DNA of 64,000 nucleotides from Yersinia intermedia (GCF_900635455.1 NZ_LR134116.1:3968001-4032000), one strand, 5' to 3'; counted from the first letter of the stretch, positions 48,719 through 58,576 are shown. Notes: generated by a model not told the origin, from the letters alone. A program made the numbers and translations.

Positions 48719-48747
48719 TTGCCGGAAAGTGATCTTTGATATATAAA
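48719..48747 (+). promoter_or_regulatory. Candidate promoter of the biosynthetic cluster
   Basis: TTGCCG (48719-48724), 17-bp spacer, TATAAA (48742-48747) gives a start near 48754 and a leader of about 124 bases. The surrounding AT-rich DNA makes chance matches easy, so confidence is limited. Confidence 0.4.
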
Positions 48748-48877
48748 AAAGAAAGAAGTAATAAAAAATAGTAAGTCATCAATAAAAACACCTCTATTAA
48801 TATACGTAATTTTATATGATTTGTTTTTATCAATATAATTCATCAATAACAAACCAACTTATTAGGATGTTGACATA

Positions 48878-49744
48878 ATGGGGATTAAATATAAAATAAT
48901 TCATTTTAATATCAATGATCTTGGGATAGATATAAACTCAGTTAAAAACGCATTATCATTTAAATCATTAGCATGGGATACTAATGATATTAAAATATCT
49001 CAATTGAAATTCTTGGCAAGAAAATTTTATAACGATAAAACTGTCATCTTTCAGGAGGCACAGCGTTATCTCGATGATAGAACCCTACCACCCAATATTA
49101 AAAAACTCATATTGCTGCTATCTGAAGAAGATAGGCAAACTTTTTACGCCTATAAACCATTTCGAAAAAGAAGTATTAGCCGATTCATTGTTAAATCCAT
49201 CAACAATCAATGGGAAGTCAGTAATATTGAAAGCCCTGAATCAACTAACTTCACTCAGCATCCTGACTCCCCCTCAGATTTAAGGAAATTAAAACGTCGA
49301 TTTCCGCCTATGGACCTGGCAACAAGTCATTCATTTATATTAAAAAAACTCATAATACGTTTTGTAGAAATGCTGTGCGAATGTGAACATGAGCGGAAAA
49401 TAAAAAAAGTTGAAGTAACCTGTCATCAGATGTCTTTGATTATTGATAATACAATTAATTCGGTCTGTAATTCACCTGAGGGATTACATCAAGATGGAAG
49501 TGACTATATTGTATCCGCACTGGTTATTGATAAATACAACATCGACGGTGGAACGAGTAAACTCTATTGTACCGAAAGAGAAGAATTTATTAAATCACAT
49601 ACACTTAATTGTGGTGAGGGATTATTTCACATTGATAGAAATTCAACCATTTGGCACAAAGTAACTCCGATAAAATTAAAAGAGCCATCAATAAAAATAG
49701 GCTACCGTAACATATTAGGATTTGACTTTAATTATATACAATAA
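48878..49744 (+). CDS. 2-oxoglutarate/Fe(II)-dependent oxygenase (2OG-Fe_Oxy_2-like)
   Basis: 288 residues. The iron-binding facial triad is visible as His204-x-Asp206 in EGLHQDGSDY and His260 in STIWHKVTPI, with a candidate 2-oxoglutarate-binding Arg277 in GYRNILGF. The PEG.HQDG context resembles the family that includes bacterial amino-acid hydroxylases (isoleucine dioxygenase type). Likely hydroxylates or otherwise oxidises an amino acid or a pathway intermediate; the substrate is unknown. The N-terminal 130 residues have no recognised motif. First gene of the AT-rich cluster, AGGA before the ATG. Codon use (many ATA, AGA, AAT) differs from flanking genes, suggesting acquisition. Confidence 0.75.
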   Translation: MGIKYKIIHFNINDLGIDINSVKNALSFKSLAWDTNDIKISQLKFLARKFYNDKTVIFQEAQRYLDDRTLPPNIKKLILLLSEEDRQTFYAYKPFRKRSISRFIVKSINNQWEVSNIESPESTNFTQHPDSPSDLRKLKRRFPPMDLATSHSFILKKLIIRFVEMLCECEHERKIKKVEVTCHQMSLIIDNTINSVCNSPEGLHQDGSDYIVSALVIDKYNIDGGTSKLYCTEREEFIKSHTLNCGEGLFHIDRNSTIWHKVTPIKLKEPSIKIGYRNILGFDFNYIQ

Positions 49745-49770
49745 CAATCTATCCATGTGAAATAAATTTA

Positions 49771-50963
49771 ATGAATATTAAAATAAATCAAAATAAGCAA
49801 AACAAGAAAATAATATTATCATTACTCTTTTTTATCCACGGAATAGCCTATGCTAGTCTCGTCCCTTGGATCCCAGAAATAAAGGAGAAGTTTTACCTTA
49901 GTCACTATATGGTTGGTATAATGATATCATCTATCCCAGCAGGCGCAATTGCCCTGGGATTACTCTCAAAGAATTTTATTAATTCAATTGGGTTATATTG
50001 GGCAACAAATATAGCATTTTTATTCTTTATAGTTTTCATATCAATAATACCATTTGCATCATCATGGTATGAAATAACGTTACTGCTTTTCCTGTTTGGG
50101 GTTTTCGATGCCTGGACAGATACTTGTATGAATGTACAGGCACTAAATGTACAGAGGTTATATGGCCGAAGCTTGATTAATCAATTTCATGGCGCAGAAA
50201 GTATCGGCACAATCATGGGAGGGGCCATCGCCATATCAGCAATCGGATTCGGCTTTTCTATGGGGCAATTTAGTATTACTGTATTATTTATGAACCTAAT
50301 AATATTGATTAATTATATGACATCCTTCCGAAATGGAAATTTAAAAAATCAATTTCCCCTTCGTAAAAATATTAAAAAAAGCATGAGTTACACAGGTACT
50401 AAACTGTATATCATTGCGTTAATCTTGCTAGCATTCACATGTGGCATAGAAGATACAGCAAGTATTTGGGGCGCTATATATATGAATAATTACTATCAAG
50501 TCCCCTCTGTTATTTCAGGTTTACCTTATCTGGCTTGTCAAGTATCAATGGTTATAGGCCGAGGCTTTGGTGATGAGCTGACCAATAAATTTGGGAGTAT
50601 TCCAGTATTAAGAACTGGGATCTTGATGGCGGCATTGGGAATAGCAACAGTGATAATCATTCACCAACTTTTTCAATACTAGGTTTTTCGTTAATTGGAT
50701 TAGGGATGTCAGTTATATTCCCATTAACTATTTCATTTATTGGTCAAATACCAAATATAAACTCAACGAATGGAATCACATTCGCCACTTGGATATCACG
50801 AGTTGGCCTGCTTATATTCCCACCATTAATAGGGATGTTGGCCGATATGATATCATTAAGAACTGCACTGATTACGATATTGATTGGTTGTCTATTGGTC
50901 TTCTTATTAATTAATACACTATCAAACACACTAATTAAACAGTTAACCTCAGGAGATAAATAA
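49771..50963 (+). pseudogene. MFS exporter (YbjJ-like), interrupted by a single-base frameshift
   Basis: The first frame (49771-50682, 303 residues) encodes nine or so membrane helices with the MFS pattern FLFGVFDAWTDTCMNVQALNVQ and LINQFHGAESIGTIMGG of YbjJ-like permeases, then stops at TAG. The reading continues at once in another frame (SILGFSLIGLGMSVIFPLTISF...) to 50963. Adding one T to the T5 run at 50669-50673 restores a continuous protein of about 397 residues with normal length. So this is a recent frameshift, phase variant or sequencing error. It would export the cluster product. The 3' end overlaps the next start (TAATG). Confidence 0.8.
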
Positions 50964-52363
50964 TGAAAAAAATGAAGTGGGCTATCATATCAGGGGATGG
51001 ACTCCCAACAAGTGGTCTACTCACTATTTTTAGAAATGTTGTAGAAATAGCTATAAAAAACAATAAGATTATTAATGAAATACCTGCCGATTTAGGATTC
51101 TCTTGGCGGCCGGACAAAAAACACTTTTTCCCGTATGGCAGTGCTGAATCCCATTATCCAACATGGATGAATGTAAGCTCTATTCACCAAAAAATTCCAT
51201 ATGATAACGATCATGCTCAGTGTTTTACTCATATCAGAAAGAGAGTAGCAAGATATGAATCATTAACAGACGCAGAAATTAAAGACATCAATCAGGATAT
51301 TGATTCTATTGCTAAAATTTATGAGGATTATTTCCTAAGTTGGTTTGAGGATAATAACGTCGATTGGGTATTCTGCTTAAACATCACACTTTCGGATGCC
51401 GTTCCTGTTAGCCTGGCACTACATAACGCAGCGAGAAAATACTGGGCTAAAAAAAATAATGGCGGTATTATTTTTTGGGATCATGACCTCTTTGGTAGTT
51501 ATGCTATTTATGAGCATGAGGAAAGGCTATACCCTGAAAAACCCAATATATTGACACCAATACCACAAGATAATGCCTATACTAAATGGATAGTGGCTTC
51601 TGAAGCACTGGCAAAGGAAAGCAGAAACTACCCAACAGAACTTGTACCCGATGTCATTCCCAATATATTGCCATCAATAGATATGTCTGTTTTCAATGAT
51701 ATTCATATTGATTTTTTAAGCCAACATAATATACCTGTTGGTTCATCTATTGTTATAGTTCCTGTTCGGGTATTCAGAGTCAAAGGTATCGAAATATCGA
51801 TAAGTGTCTTTAATGAGCTATTTGATATTTATAAAGAAAAAAAACTGCTCACGCCAAAATTATTGATCTTCGGTAATATCAATGAAGATCCTGAGTATGC
51901 TTATGAACTAAAAGAGCAGGTAAAAAGATGCGGTCTTGATGATGATATTATATTTTTAGATGAAGTACCGATACAAACATATAAAAGTAAAGAAAACCAA
52001 TGGTATCTGGATGAAATTGATTTGCTTACCATTTGCCATACTTTATCAGGTGCGGTTTTATTTACACCAAATGTAGAAAATGTAGAAAGTGTCGGTTTAG
52101 GGCCAGCACTTGCCGCGATAGCAGGCATCCCTTGCGCAGTGACACACTACTCGGCCTTCACTGAATTTTATGGTACTGGATATCATCATATTAAAGTGAT
52201 TCCTGAACACCCTCGAGATGCGGCACAACAGTTGTTTACATGGATGCGTTTACATGCGGCCGAGTCTAATGACATTAAAATTCTGTTAGCTAATAACAAA
52301 AAATTTGTCCAATCAAGATTTCCTGAAAAACCATGGAGTGAATTTATGGATAAGTTGCAATGA
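50963..52363 (+). CDS. Glycosyltransferase, GT-B fold (GT4-like)
   Basis: 466 residues. C-terminal half fits a GT4-type nucleotide-sugar site: VVPVR-FRVKGIEISI loop near 275, VENVESVGLGPALAAIAGIP near 375-395 corresponding to the E-x7-E region. The N-terminal half (IISGDGLPTSGLLTIFRNV) looks like the acceptor-binding Rossmann domain; FWDHDLFGSY is a conserved-looking acidic segment. Transfers a sugar from an activated donor to an unknown acceptor. Start overlaps the MFS stop by one base, preceded by GGAGATAA. Exact family membership is uncertain. Confidence 0.65.
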   Translation: MKKMKWAIISGDGLPTSGLLTIFRNVVEIAIKNNKIINEIPADLGFSWRPDKKHFFPYGSAESHYPTWMNVSSIHQKIPYDNDHAQCFTHIRKRVARYESLTDAEIKDINQDIDSIAKIYEDYFLSWFEDNNVDWVFCLNITLSDAVPVSLALHNAARKYWAKKNNGGIIFWDHDLFGSYAIYEHEERLYPEKPNILTPIPQDNAYTKWIVASEALAKESRNYPTELVPDVIPNILPSIDMSVFNDIHIDFLSQHNIPVGSSIVIVPVRVFRVKGIEISISVFNELFDIYKEKKLLTPKLLIFGNINEDPEYAYELKEQVKRCGLDDDIIFLDEVPIQTYKSKENQWYLDEIDLLTICHTLSGAVLFTPNVENVESVGLGPALAAIAGIPCAVTHYSAFTEFYGTGYHHIKVIPEHPRDAAQQLFTWMRLHAAESNDIKILLANNKKFVQSRFPEKPWSEFMDKLQ

Positions 52364-52412
52364 ATATAAATTATCACTCTCTTGATAAATCCATTATTGA
52401 AGGATAGATATA

Positions 52413-53915
52413 ATGAATATTATAGATATTAACTCACGTAGAAACAAAAATGATATTCCATCCAGAATAAACATCTTAATACTTGGTGCGGGTATGTCAG
52501 GCCTGGAGTTAGCCAAGCATTTAAGCTGTCGAGGAATAAAAGATACAGTCGTTATCGAGGCGGGCCCAGCAGATGATTGCAACCATATAAATGCAAGTGG
52601 TGAATGCGATCGCGCTAATGAATATTGGAAAAATGAAGATTCTGATAAATATGCCTACCGTTCATGGCATTCTTTAAATGAGCCTCATTTTGCTAAAGGG
52701 ACTTGTCTGCGCCGTAGAGTCGGCGGCAGATCCCTCTATTGGCATGGTGTTATCTTGCCAATAGAAGCGGAGTCACTTAAGTACTGGCCTTCAAATATTG
52801 TCCGCGATCTGACAGAAGGTTGGTTAGGCGGGCCATCACTTTACACTCAGGTACAATCTGAAATACTCGCATGGGCGGGAAGAAGCCATGAAACAGATTA
52901 CTCTCTCCAATTCTCTGGCTTTGAGTTTAAAATCGCACCACAGGTTATCCGCAATATTGACTCATCAGGGGGTTGGGAATCATATTCACCACTATCCTAT
53001 TGGAAACAGGATAACCAATTAAAAGCTGATCCGAAAATCATTTCTGGCCATGAAGTTATCGCTCTTATCATTAAAAATGGCCACTGTATTGGCGCTAAAT
53101 TGAGGAATACTCAATCAAATGAGATATATCCCGTATTTGCTGATAAATGTGTTCTCGCCTTAGGTACCATTGAAAATACACGTTTAGCCGCTAAAACACT
53201 TTATGACTCAGGGCTTTTGATTGAGGAAAAAGTAACTGGCCTTGTTGATCATATTGTACAGGGATTTAATGTAACACTTGAATATTGTAAACTGCCCAAT
53301 ATGCTCAGAGAGTTAATTGAACATAACACTGACACCATCTTCTTTTGCCATAGCCCATCAGGCGAGCGGTTTAATTTATTTTTCACCATCAGCCAATCAG
53401 AGTTTGGTATTGAGTTAGAAGTATGGGTAATGGGTGAACAGATCCCTTCAGAACAAGGATACATCTATATAGATAGAAATGATGAAGACATGCCTTTATC
53501 AATTTATAGTAGTTTAAATAATGATGACAATGCGTTAATACAAAAACAGCAGGATGAATTAAATAGATTCTGGCATGGTATTTGTGAAAATATAGCAATC
53601 CCCTTCTCCCCTTTAGCTTTTGAAGGCGGTTTTACTGTCCATGCGAGAACCATGGGGGATGTCTATCATGAGTTTCATTCCTCATCGAGGGCCGTCCGTG
53701 TCAACAAACCCGCCACATGGATAAGCCCGCTCGGCACCGAAAACCATGAAGGTTGTACTCTGCCACTGGGCAAGATACTGAATGAAAATCATGAATTTAA
53801 TCATATTAAGAATCTATATGCTGTTGGCCCAAGTATATTCCCTCGACCAGGTGCGGCTAATCCATCGTTAACAACCCTCGCGCTATCACGTCGACTTGCT
53901 TACATTCTTAACTAA
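52413..53915 (+). CDS. GMC-family FAD-dependent oxidoreductase
   Basis: 500 residues. N-terminal FAD dinucleotide fold ILILGAGMSGLELAKHL (about 20-36) with VVIEAG, then the GMC-type RRRVGGRSLYWHGVILP loop near 100, a second FAD contact VLALGTIENTRLA near 250, and the C-terminal GMC end GPSIFPRPGAANPSLTTLAL where the active-site residues lie. Such enzymes oxidise alcohols to aldehydes or ketones; those of aminoglycoside pathways (NeoG/BtrQ type) oxidise a sugar 6-hydroxyl, which is a tempting but unproven analogy. GAAGGATAG lies upstream of the start. Confidence 0.8.
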   Translation: MNIIDINSRRNKNDIPSRINILILGAGMSGLELAKHLSCRGIKDTVVIEAGPADDCNHINASGECDRANEYWKNEDSDKYAYRSWHSLNEPHFAKGTCLRRRVGGRSLYWHGVILPIEAESLKYWPSNIVRDLTEGWLGGPSLYTQVQSEILAWAGRSHETDYSLQFSGFEFKIAPQVIRNIDSSGGWESYSPLSYWKQDNQLKADPKIISGHEVIALIIKNGHCIGAKLRNTQSNEIYPVFADKCVLALGTIENTRLAAKTLYDSGLLIEEKVTGLVDHIVQGFNVTLEYCKLPNMLRELIEHNTDTIFFCHSPSGERFNLFFTISQSEFGIELEVWVMGEQIPSEQGYIYIDRNDEDMPLSIYSSLNNDDNALIQKQQDELNRFWHGICENIAIPFSPLAFEGGFTVHARTMGDVYHEFHSSSRAVRVNKPATWISPLGTENHEGCTLPLGKILNENHEFNHIKNLYAVGPSIFPRPGAANPSLTTLALSRRLAYILN

Positions 53916-53945
53916 TAAAAGGCCAAATTAATAAGGATATTAATT

Positions 53946-55667
53946 ATGCAAAAACCAATTTATATTCTCGGCACGGCCCTATCACATGATGGCTCAACTA
54001 GCCTAATGAAGGATGGCAAGATTATATTCTCTATTGAAAAAGAAAGAATATCCAGAGTGAAGCATGATGGGTTCAATGATAATGCCACAATCCAATATTG
54101 TTTAGAGGCTGCCGGTATTCAATACAGTGATCTCAGGTTGGTGGTTGAACAAAATTCTTATAATCCATTGTTTAGCCAATCATTAGAACAACGGAAAAAT
54201 CGAGTTTTGCCCCCTATGGTGCCAGTCGTCACGCTTTCACATCACTTGGCACATGCCTACAGTGCAATCGGCACATCACCTTTTGATGATATGGGTATCG
54301 TGGTTATTGATGGTCATGGAGGTAGCTTAGACAGTTGTAATGACATGGTAGAAGGTATCAAAGGTGCAAATAGCATTCACGTCAACAATCGTTACCGTTA
54401 CTGGGAGACATGCAGCTACTACGTTTATCAAGATGGAGAAATAAAACCAATTTTCAAAGATTTCTCCCGCTGGGTTAATCGAAAGAACCGCAGAGATTAC
54501 CCTGTTTCAAGCTGGGAAATAGAGAATTCTATTGGCGAGTTCTATGAAGGAATAGCGCTGTATATTTTTGGTGAACTGGATTGCGCAGGTAAGCTGATGG
54601 GGTTAGCCCCTTATGGAAGGCCGAATGTTATTGATTGGGAAGCATTCTTTTTCGATTCCGGCAAAGTGGTATTGCGTAATGACTGGTGGATAAATATAGA
54701 TCCGCTACTGAACACCAGCCCCACTCACTTTGGTGACAACTTTCAGTATTACGCTGATTTGGCCTATTGGGCACAAACCAAACTTGAGCAAGCACTATTT
54801 TATCTATTCAGCTATTACTACCAACTTTATCCTATGAAGAACTTTGCTTATGCCGGGGGGGTCGCATTGAATGCCACTGCAAATGAAAAACTCATTAATA
54901 ATAGTGAGTTTGAGCACCTCTATATTCAACCTGCTGCGGGTGATAACGGGCTTTCGATCGGTTGTTGCTATTATGGCTGGTTGGAAATACTGAAGAAAGA
55001 GCGAGTAAAACACTCTGGCTCAACGTACTTTGGTAAAAAATATAATGATATTAGCGTTATAGAAGAGTTTGAAAAGCATACTGATAAAATTGAATATAAT
55101 TACCATGATGACATTGAAGCTATTGCCGCTAAATCTATCGCATCAGGTCATGTTATTGCCTGGTTCCAAGGGGAGTCTGAGTTTGGCCCTCGCGCTTTAG
55201 GCAATAGAAGTATTTTAGCTGATCCATGCAACCCACAAATGAAAGACCATATTAATGCTAACGTTAAATATCGTGAAGATTTTCGCCCCTTTGCCCCTGC
55301 TGTTTTACATGAGAAAGTACATGACTATTTTGATTTGAATCATGACAGTGATCACATGCTATTTATTGCCAATGTCAAAGAGCAATATCGAGCAGCACTA
55401 GTGTCGATTGTTCATGTTGATGGTAGTGCTCGAGTGCAGACAGTCAAAAAGGAGATGAATAAGAAATTCCATACGTTAATAGAATATTTCCATGCCGAGA
55501 CTGGCGTCCCTATATTACTGAACACTTCTTTAAATACCAAAGGGATGCCAATTGTGGAAACGCCCAAAGATGCTATCAATTTATTCTTAAACTGTGGTTT
55601 AGATTTTCTATTTATTAATAATTACATGATATACAAGAAAGACAACCATTTAATTCCCTTATGTTAA
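53946..55667 (+). CDS. O-carbamoyltransferase, NodU/TobZ/CmcH family
   Basis: 573 residues, the usual family length. N-terminal Kae1-like part: ILGTALSHDGSTSLMKDG, metal-binding HHLAHAYSA (His99, His100, His103) and VVIDGHGGSLD; the C-terminal part carries the diagnostic WFQGESEFGPRALGNRSILA and FRPFAPAVL. These enzymes form carbamoyl-adenylate from carbamoyl phosphate and ATP, then carbamoylate a hydroxyl, as in tobramycin (TobZ), cephamycin (CmcH) or Nod factors (NodU). The acceptor is likely a sugar hydroxyl added by a neighbouring glycosyltransferase. Confidence 0.92.
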   Translation: MQKPIYILGTALSHDGSTSLMKDGKIIFSIEKERISRVKHDGFNDNATIQYCLEAAGIQYSDLRLVVEQNSYNPLFSQSLEQRKNRVLPPMVPVVTLSHHLAHAYSAIGTSPFDDMGIVVIDGHGGSLDSCNDMVEGIKGANSIHVNNRYRYWETCSYYVYQDGEIKPIFKDFSRWVNRKNRRDYPVSSWEIENSIGEFYEGIALYIFGELDCAGKLMGLAPYGRPNVIDWEAFFFDSGKVVLRNDWWINIDPLLNTSPTHFGDNFQYYADLAYWAQTKLEQALFYLFSYYYQLYPMKNFAYAGGVALNATANEKLINNSEFEHLYIQPAAGDNGLSIGCCYYGWLEILKKERVKHSGSTYFGKKYNDISVIEEFEKHTDKIEYNYHDDIEAIAAKSIASGHVIAWFQGESEFGPRALGNRSILADPCNPQMKDHINANVKYREDFRPFAPAVLHEKVHDYFDLNHDSDHMLFIANVKEQYRAALVSIVHVDGSARVQTVKKEMNKKFHTLIEYFHAETGVPILLNTSLNTKGMPIVETPKDAINLFLNCGLDFLFINNYMIYKKDNHLIPLC

Positions 55668-55710
55668 TACAGATGTAAGTCATATTTATCCATTAAGAGA
55701 TGAGGTTTAT

Positions 55711-57066
55711 ATGCAACGTGAAAAACTGTTTAATTGCGATAAAAAAAACCTAAAAATTGGCATTATTCATTTAATAACTGAAGGCGTACAACTTTTTGTC
55801 GGCGGGGTTGGTTCCTATATCAGAGGGCAGATCCTGGCATTACCAGAGGTTATTGAATTACTGGCTAATAATAATATTACATTAGAACCCCATTTTATTG
55901 AGATTGCCTCCAGTAAGTATAATGCTTTCTTTGATACCCACCATCATAACTATTTTATAAACCAAATTAATAATATGGGAGGGACTTTTTCGACAGTACC
56001 AGACATGACTATGGGGAAAGGCGTTGATTGTTCATGGCCCTACGGTGACGCTTTTCTTGGCAATTTACAAAACTGGCAAATATCCTCTGCGGCTGGTGCG
56101 GCAAAAATTATCGATCTCAGTACTAATTATGATATCACCCTAGCCTTTTGCCATGAATTACCGTTCTCGTTCACCCCACTCATTGCTCGTCTACATGCTG
56201 AGGTTGAAACATTGAATTTAAAAGTTGTTTATATTTCTCATGGCACGGCATTTAATCATGAAATGCCATTACCCAATCCTGAGCGCATTATGGCCGAATC
56301 GTTAGCTGTTCACTGGGCCAAGATTGATTCTAATATTAAGCTCGGCAATATCAGTCACTTTCTGGCGACGCACTTAGTGGCACAATACGGTGCTGATCCA
56401 CAATCATTTATACCGACACCTGCGGGAATAAATATCAATGATCCCTGGTTTAGAATACGCAGTGATCAGGAAATTAGTGACACACTCTCATCATATGGCA
56501 TATCACTGGAACACCCCTTAGCGATCACGTTAGGGAGAGGAGTTCATTACAAGCGCCATGATGTGTTACTCAGGGCAGCCCGTTATCTGGGTAATGATAT
56601 TCATCCCGTTATTATGAGTGATCCTATTTTGCCGGAATTATCTGCCTTGGCGAGCCAACTCAATATCTCTGCCTCTATTATAAATTCTTTTGATCGTGAA
56701 CTGATGGCATGCCTTATTCAATGGCGTAATACTCGCGTTTGCGTTCTTTCTGCGGAGAATGAACCTAATGGATTGATTCCAATGGAGTCTCGTTGGCTGG
56801 CCAGAAAACAGGGAGCATTGTTAGTCGTTGCCGACTCCGGTGGTTTGAGTGAGCAAGTTGAACATGGGATCGATGGGTTCCTTCATATTCCAGGGAATGC
56901 GGCAAGTTTAGCGGAAATAATACGTCAGGTTTGCCAATTAACCGAAGGTGAAATAGCTAATATTAGGCACGCCGGCGCAACACTCATTAGAGAACGATAT
57001 AACTGGCGAAACCAGATTTTGTCACCACTGAGACGTCTGGCTCCACAAATTGCAGCTCTGGAGTGA
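55711..57066 (+). CDS. Glycosyltransferase family 4
   Basis: 451 residues. GT-B fold: N-terminal KIGIIHLITEGVQLFVGGVGSYIRG (acceptor-side Gly-rich loop), donor domain with ITLGRGVHYKRHDVLLRAAR and the E-x7-E-type NEPNGLIPMESRWLAR motif near 350-365. VADSGGLSEQVEHGIDGFL matches GT4 donor-binding loops. Expected to transfer a sugar from an NDP-sugar. Last gene of the cluster. Its stop codon lies inside the loop of a terminator hairpin, so translation and termination are physically overlapping. Confidence 0.87.
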   Translation: MQREKLFNCDKKNLKIGIIHLITEGVQLFVGGVGSYIRGQILALPEVIELLANNNITLEPHFIEIASSKYNAFFDTHHHNYFINQINNMGGTFSTVPDMTMGKGVDCSWPYGDAFLGNLQNWQISSAAGAAKIIDLSTNYDITLAFCHELPFSFTPLIARLHAEVETLNLKVVYISHGTAFNHEMPLPNPERIMAESLAVHWAKIDSNIKLGNISHFLATHLVAQYGADPQSFIPTPAGININDPWFRIRSDQEISDTLSSYGISLEHPLAITLGRGVHYKRHDVLLRAARYLGNDIHPVIMSDPILPELSALASQLNISASIINSFDRELMACLIQWRNTRVCVLSAENEPNGLIPMESRWLARKQGALLVVADSGGLSEQVEHGIDGFLHIPGNAASLAEIIRQVCQLTEGEIANIRHAGATLIRERYNWRNQILSPLRRLAPQIAALE

Positions 57067-57086
57067 TGCAGAGCTGCAATTTTTAG
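57049..57086 (+). terminator. Intrinsic terminator overlapping the last cluster gene
   Basis: Perfect 12-bp stem ATTGCAGCTCTG (57049-57060) / CAGAGCTGCAAT (57069-57080), 8-base loop containing the stop codon TGA (57064-57066), then TTTTAG (the stem's last T extends the run). The strongest intrinsic terminator in the window; it can also act against dhaM transcription from the other side. Confidence 0.92.
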
Positions 57087-57111
57087 TTAATCATTTTTTG
57101 GTGATGATTCT

Positions 57112-58542
57112 TTATTGCAGCTTTAATGCCCCGATGGCGGTATCTAATATTGCGTTTTGCCCATTACGGCTGGCTTCCAGGCACCCCAGGGCACCGACTA
57201 ACATTGGAATATCCAACTCTTTAGCCAAAATGGCACTATGAGACATGATATGCCCTTTGCTTAAACAGATGCCTTTTACCTGCCGGTGGTTCAGCCCAAT
57301 CATCTGTGAAGGCAATAACTCATTAGCTAGTAATATAATTTCACCACTAACTGAAAGCGAAACCGGTGGTAGCCCAGTCAAATGGCCCAATATGCGATTA
57401 AGTATATCGCGGATATCTAATTCCCGAACGCGTAAATACTCATCATCCAGAGCCAGATAATCTTCCACCATTGCCATCAATTCATCCTGCAATGCTGATT
57501 CTGCACAAACGAGCTGGCGCTCTATGCGCGCGCTCATCGCCTGATGCAATTCCTCATCATCTATCAGCATCGCATGTGCGTTGAAAATAGCCGCAGCCTC
57601 AGCGCTAATTTGTTGCTCGGCCTGTAGCGCCAACTGCTGCAAATCAGCCACAGTTTGAGCCAACGCCTGCTGTAAACGCTGCCGCTCTTTAGCTACCTGT
57701 TCAACATTGATTGTTTGAGGTAAAAAAACCGGGAGGGCAGGCAACCATTGCAACAACGGCGCACTAATAGCGCCTCGAGGTACCATCACGCCGGTAAATT
57801 CCCCCTCACTGGTGGAGGTAACTAATTCGCCAAAATGTTGTTGAGCCAGTTGCATAAAAGCATCTAGCGCCTCACCTGCTTGCTCCCCACTGGCTAGCAA
57901 ACGAATGGTATCACCTTTACGAATTTGCAATATAGCGAGCTGGTTCAGGCTACGTGGATTTACACACTGGCCATTTTTTTCCAGCAGTAAATCTGCCGCG
58001 AACGGAGCCAATGCTTCGACCAATTTAGCCGCTGGTCGCACATGTAGCCCGTTAGGATTGCGAACCACCCAACTGACACTTTGTGCATCCGCTGCCGCCT
58101 TAGCCACCGCATTGCTGGCAGGTGCCGTAGCCTCTTCCCCTAGCTGAGTGGCTTTAGCGATCAACGCCCCCATCGCTTCAGCACGCACGTCGGCGAGTGA
58201 AGCGCCAGATGATGCAGCAACGACAGCAGCGAGAGTCCCTTCCACCAAGGGTGCTGCGCAAAGTTGCACATGCTGCGCCATGTCGGGGTCTAATAACTCC
58301 AATGCCGTTTCGGCGCTGAGTAAAGCACTACCCAAATCCATCAATACCAGTACGCCGGATGGGGTGTAAACCGACTCAATAGCTTCCATCACTTTAATGG
58401 CATCCGTGCCAATAGGATGATCCAGGTCGTCTACACCGGCAGCAACCGCTAACTGGCAGCCCCCTTGTGTCATTTGCTGTGCCAGTTCGGCCACACCCTG
58501 AGCCAGCAGCGCGCTATGAGAAACTACAACGAGATTGACCAT
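57112..58542 (-). CDS. dhaM: PTS-dependent dihydroxyacetone kinase, phosphoryl donor DhaM
   Basis: 476 residues from the ATG at 58542 (MVNLVVVSHS; AGGAGG upstream). Three fused PTS domains: EIIA(Man)-like with phospho-His9, an HPr-like domain with His167 in PNGLHVRPAAK, and an EI-like N-terminal segment with His435 in GHIMSHSAILAKELDIP. It passes phosphate from PEP via the PTS to the ADP bound on DhaL. The longer frame upstream overlaps dhaL and is not needed. Ends 45 bases from the cluster end on the opposite strand. Confidence 0.96.
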   Translation of the reverse strand: MVNLVVVSHSALLAQGVAELAQQMTQGGCQLAVAAGVDDLDHPIGTDAIKVMEAIESVYTPSGVLVLMDLGSALLSAETALELLDPDMAQHVQLCAAPLVEGTLAAVVAASSGASLADVRAEAMGALIAKATQLGEEATAPASNAVAKAAADAQSVSWVVRNPNGLHVRPAAKLVEALAPFAADLLLEKNGQCVNPRSLNQLAILQIRKGDTIRLLASGEQAGEALDAFMQLAQQHFGELVTSTSEGEFTGVMVPRGAISAPLLQWLPALPVFLPQTINVEQVAKERQRLQQALAQTVADLQQLALQAEQQISAEAAAIFNAHAMLIDDEELHQAMSARIERQLVCAESALQDELMAMVEDYLALDDEYLRVRELDIRDILNRILGHLTGLPPVSLSVSGEIILLANELLPSQMIGLNHRQVKGICLSKGHIMSHSAILAKELDIPMLVGALGCLEASRNGQNAILDTAIGALKLQ

Positions 58543-58576
58543 CTTTCCTCCTGATAAACGTGTCGGTCCAGCCTGA

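Noticed and set aside
48878..57066. Aminoglycoside antibiotic cluster
   Set aside because: GMC oxidase and carbamoyltransferase fit, but 2-deoxy-scyllo-inosose synthase, aminotransferases and resistance methyltransferase or kinase genes are all missing; left as an unidentified product.
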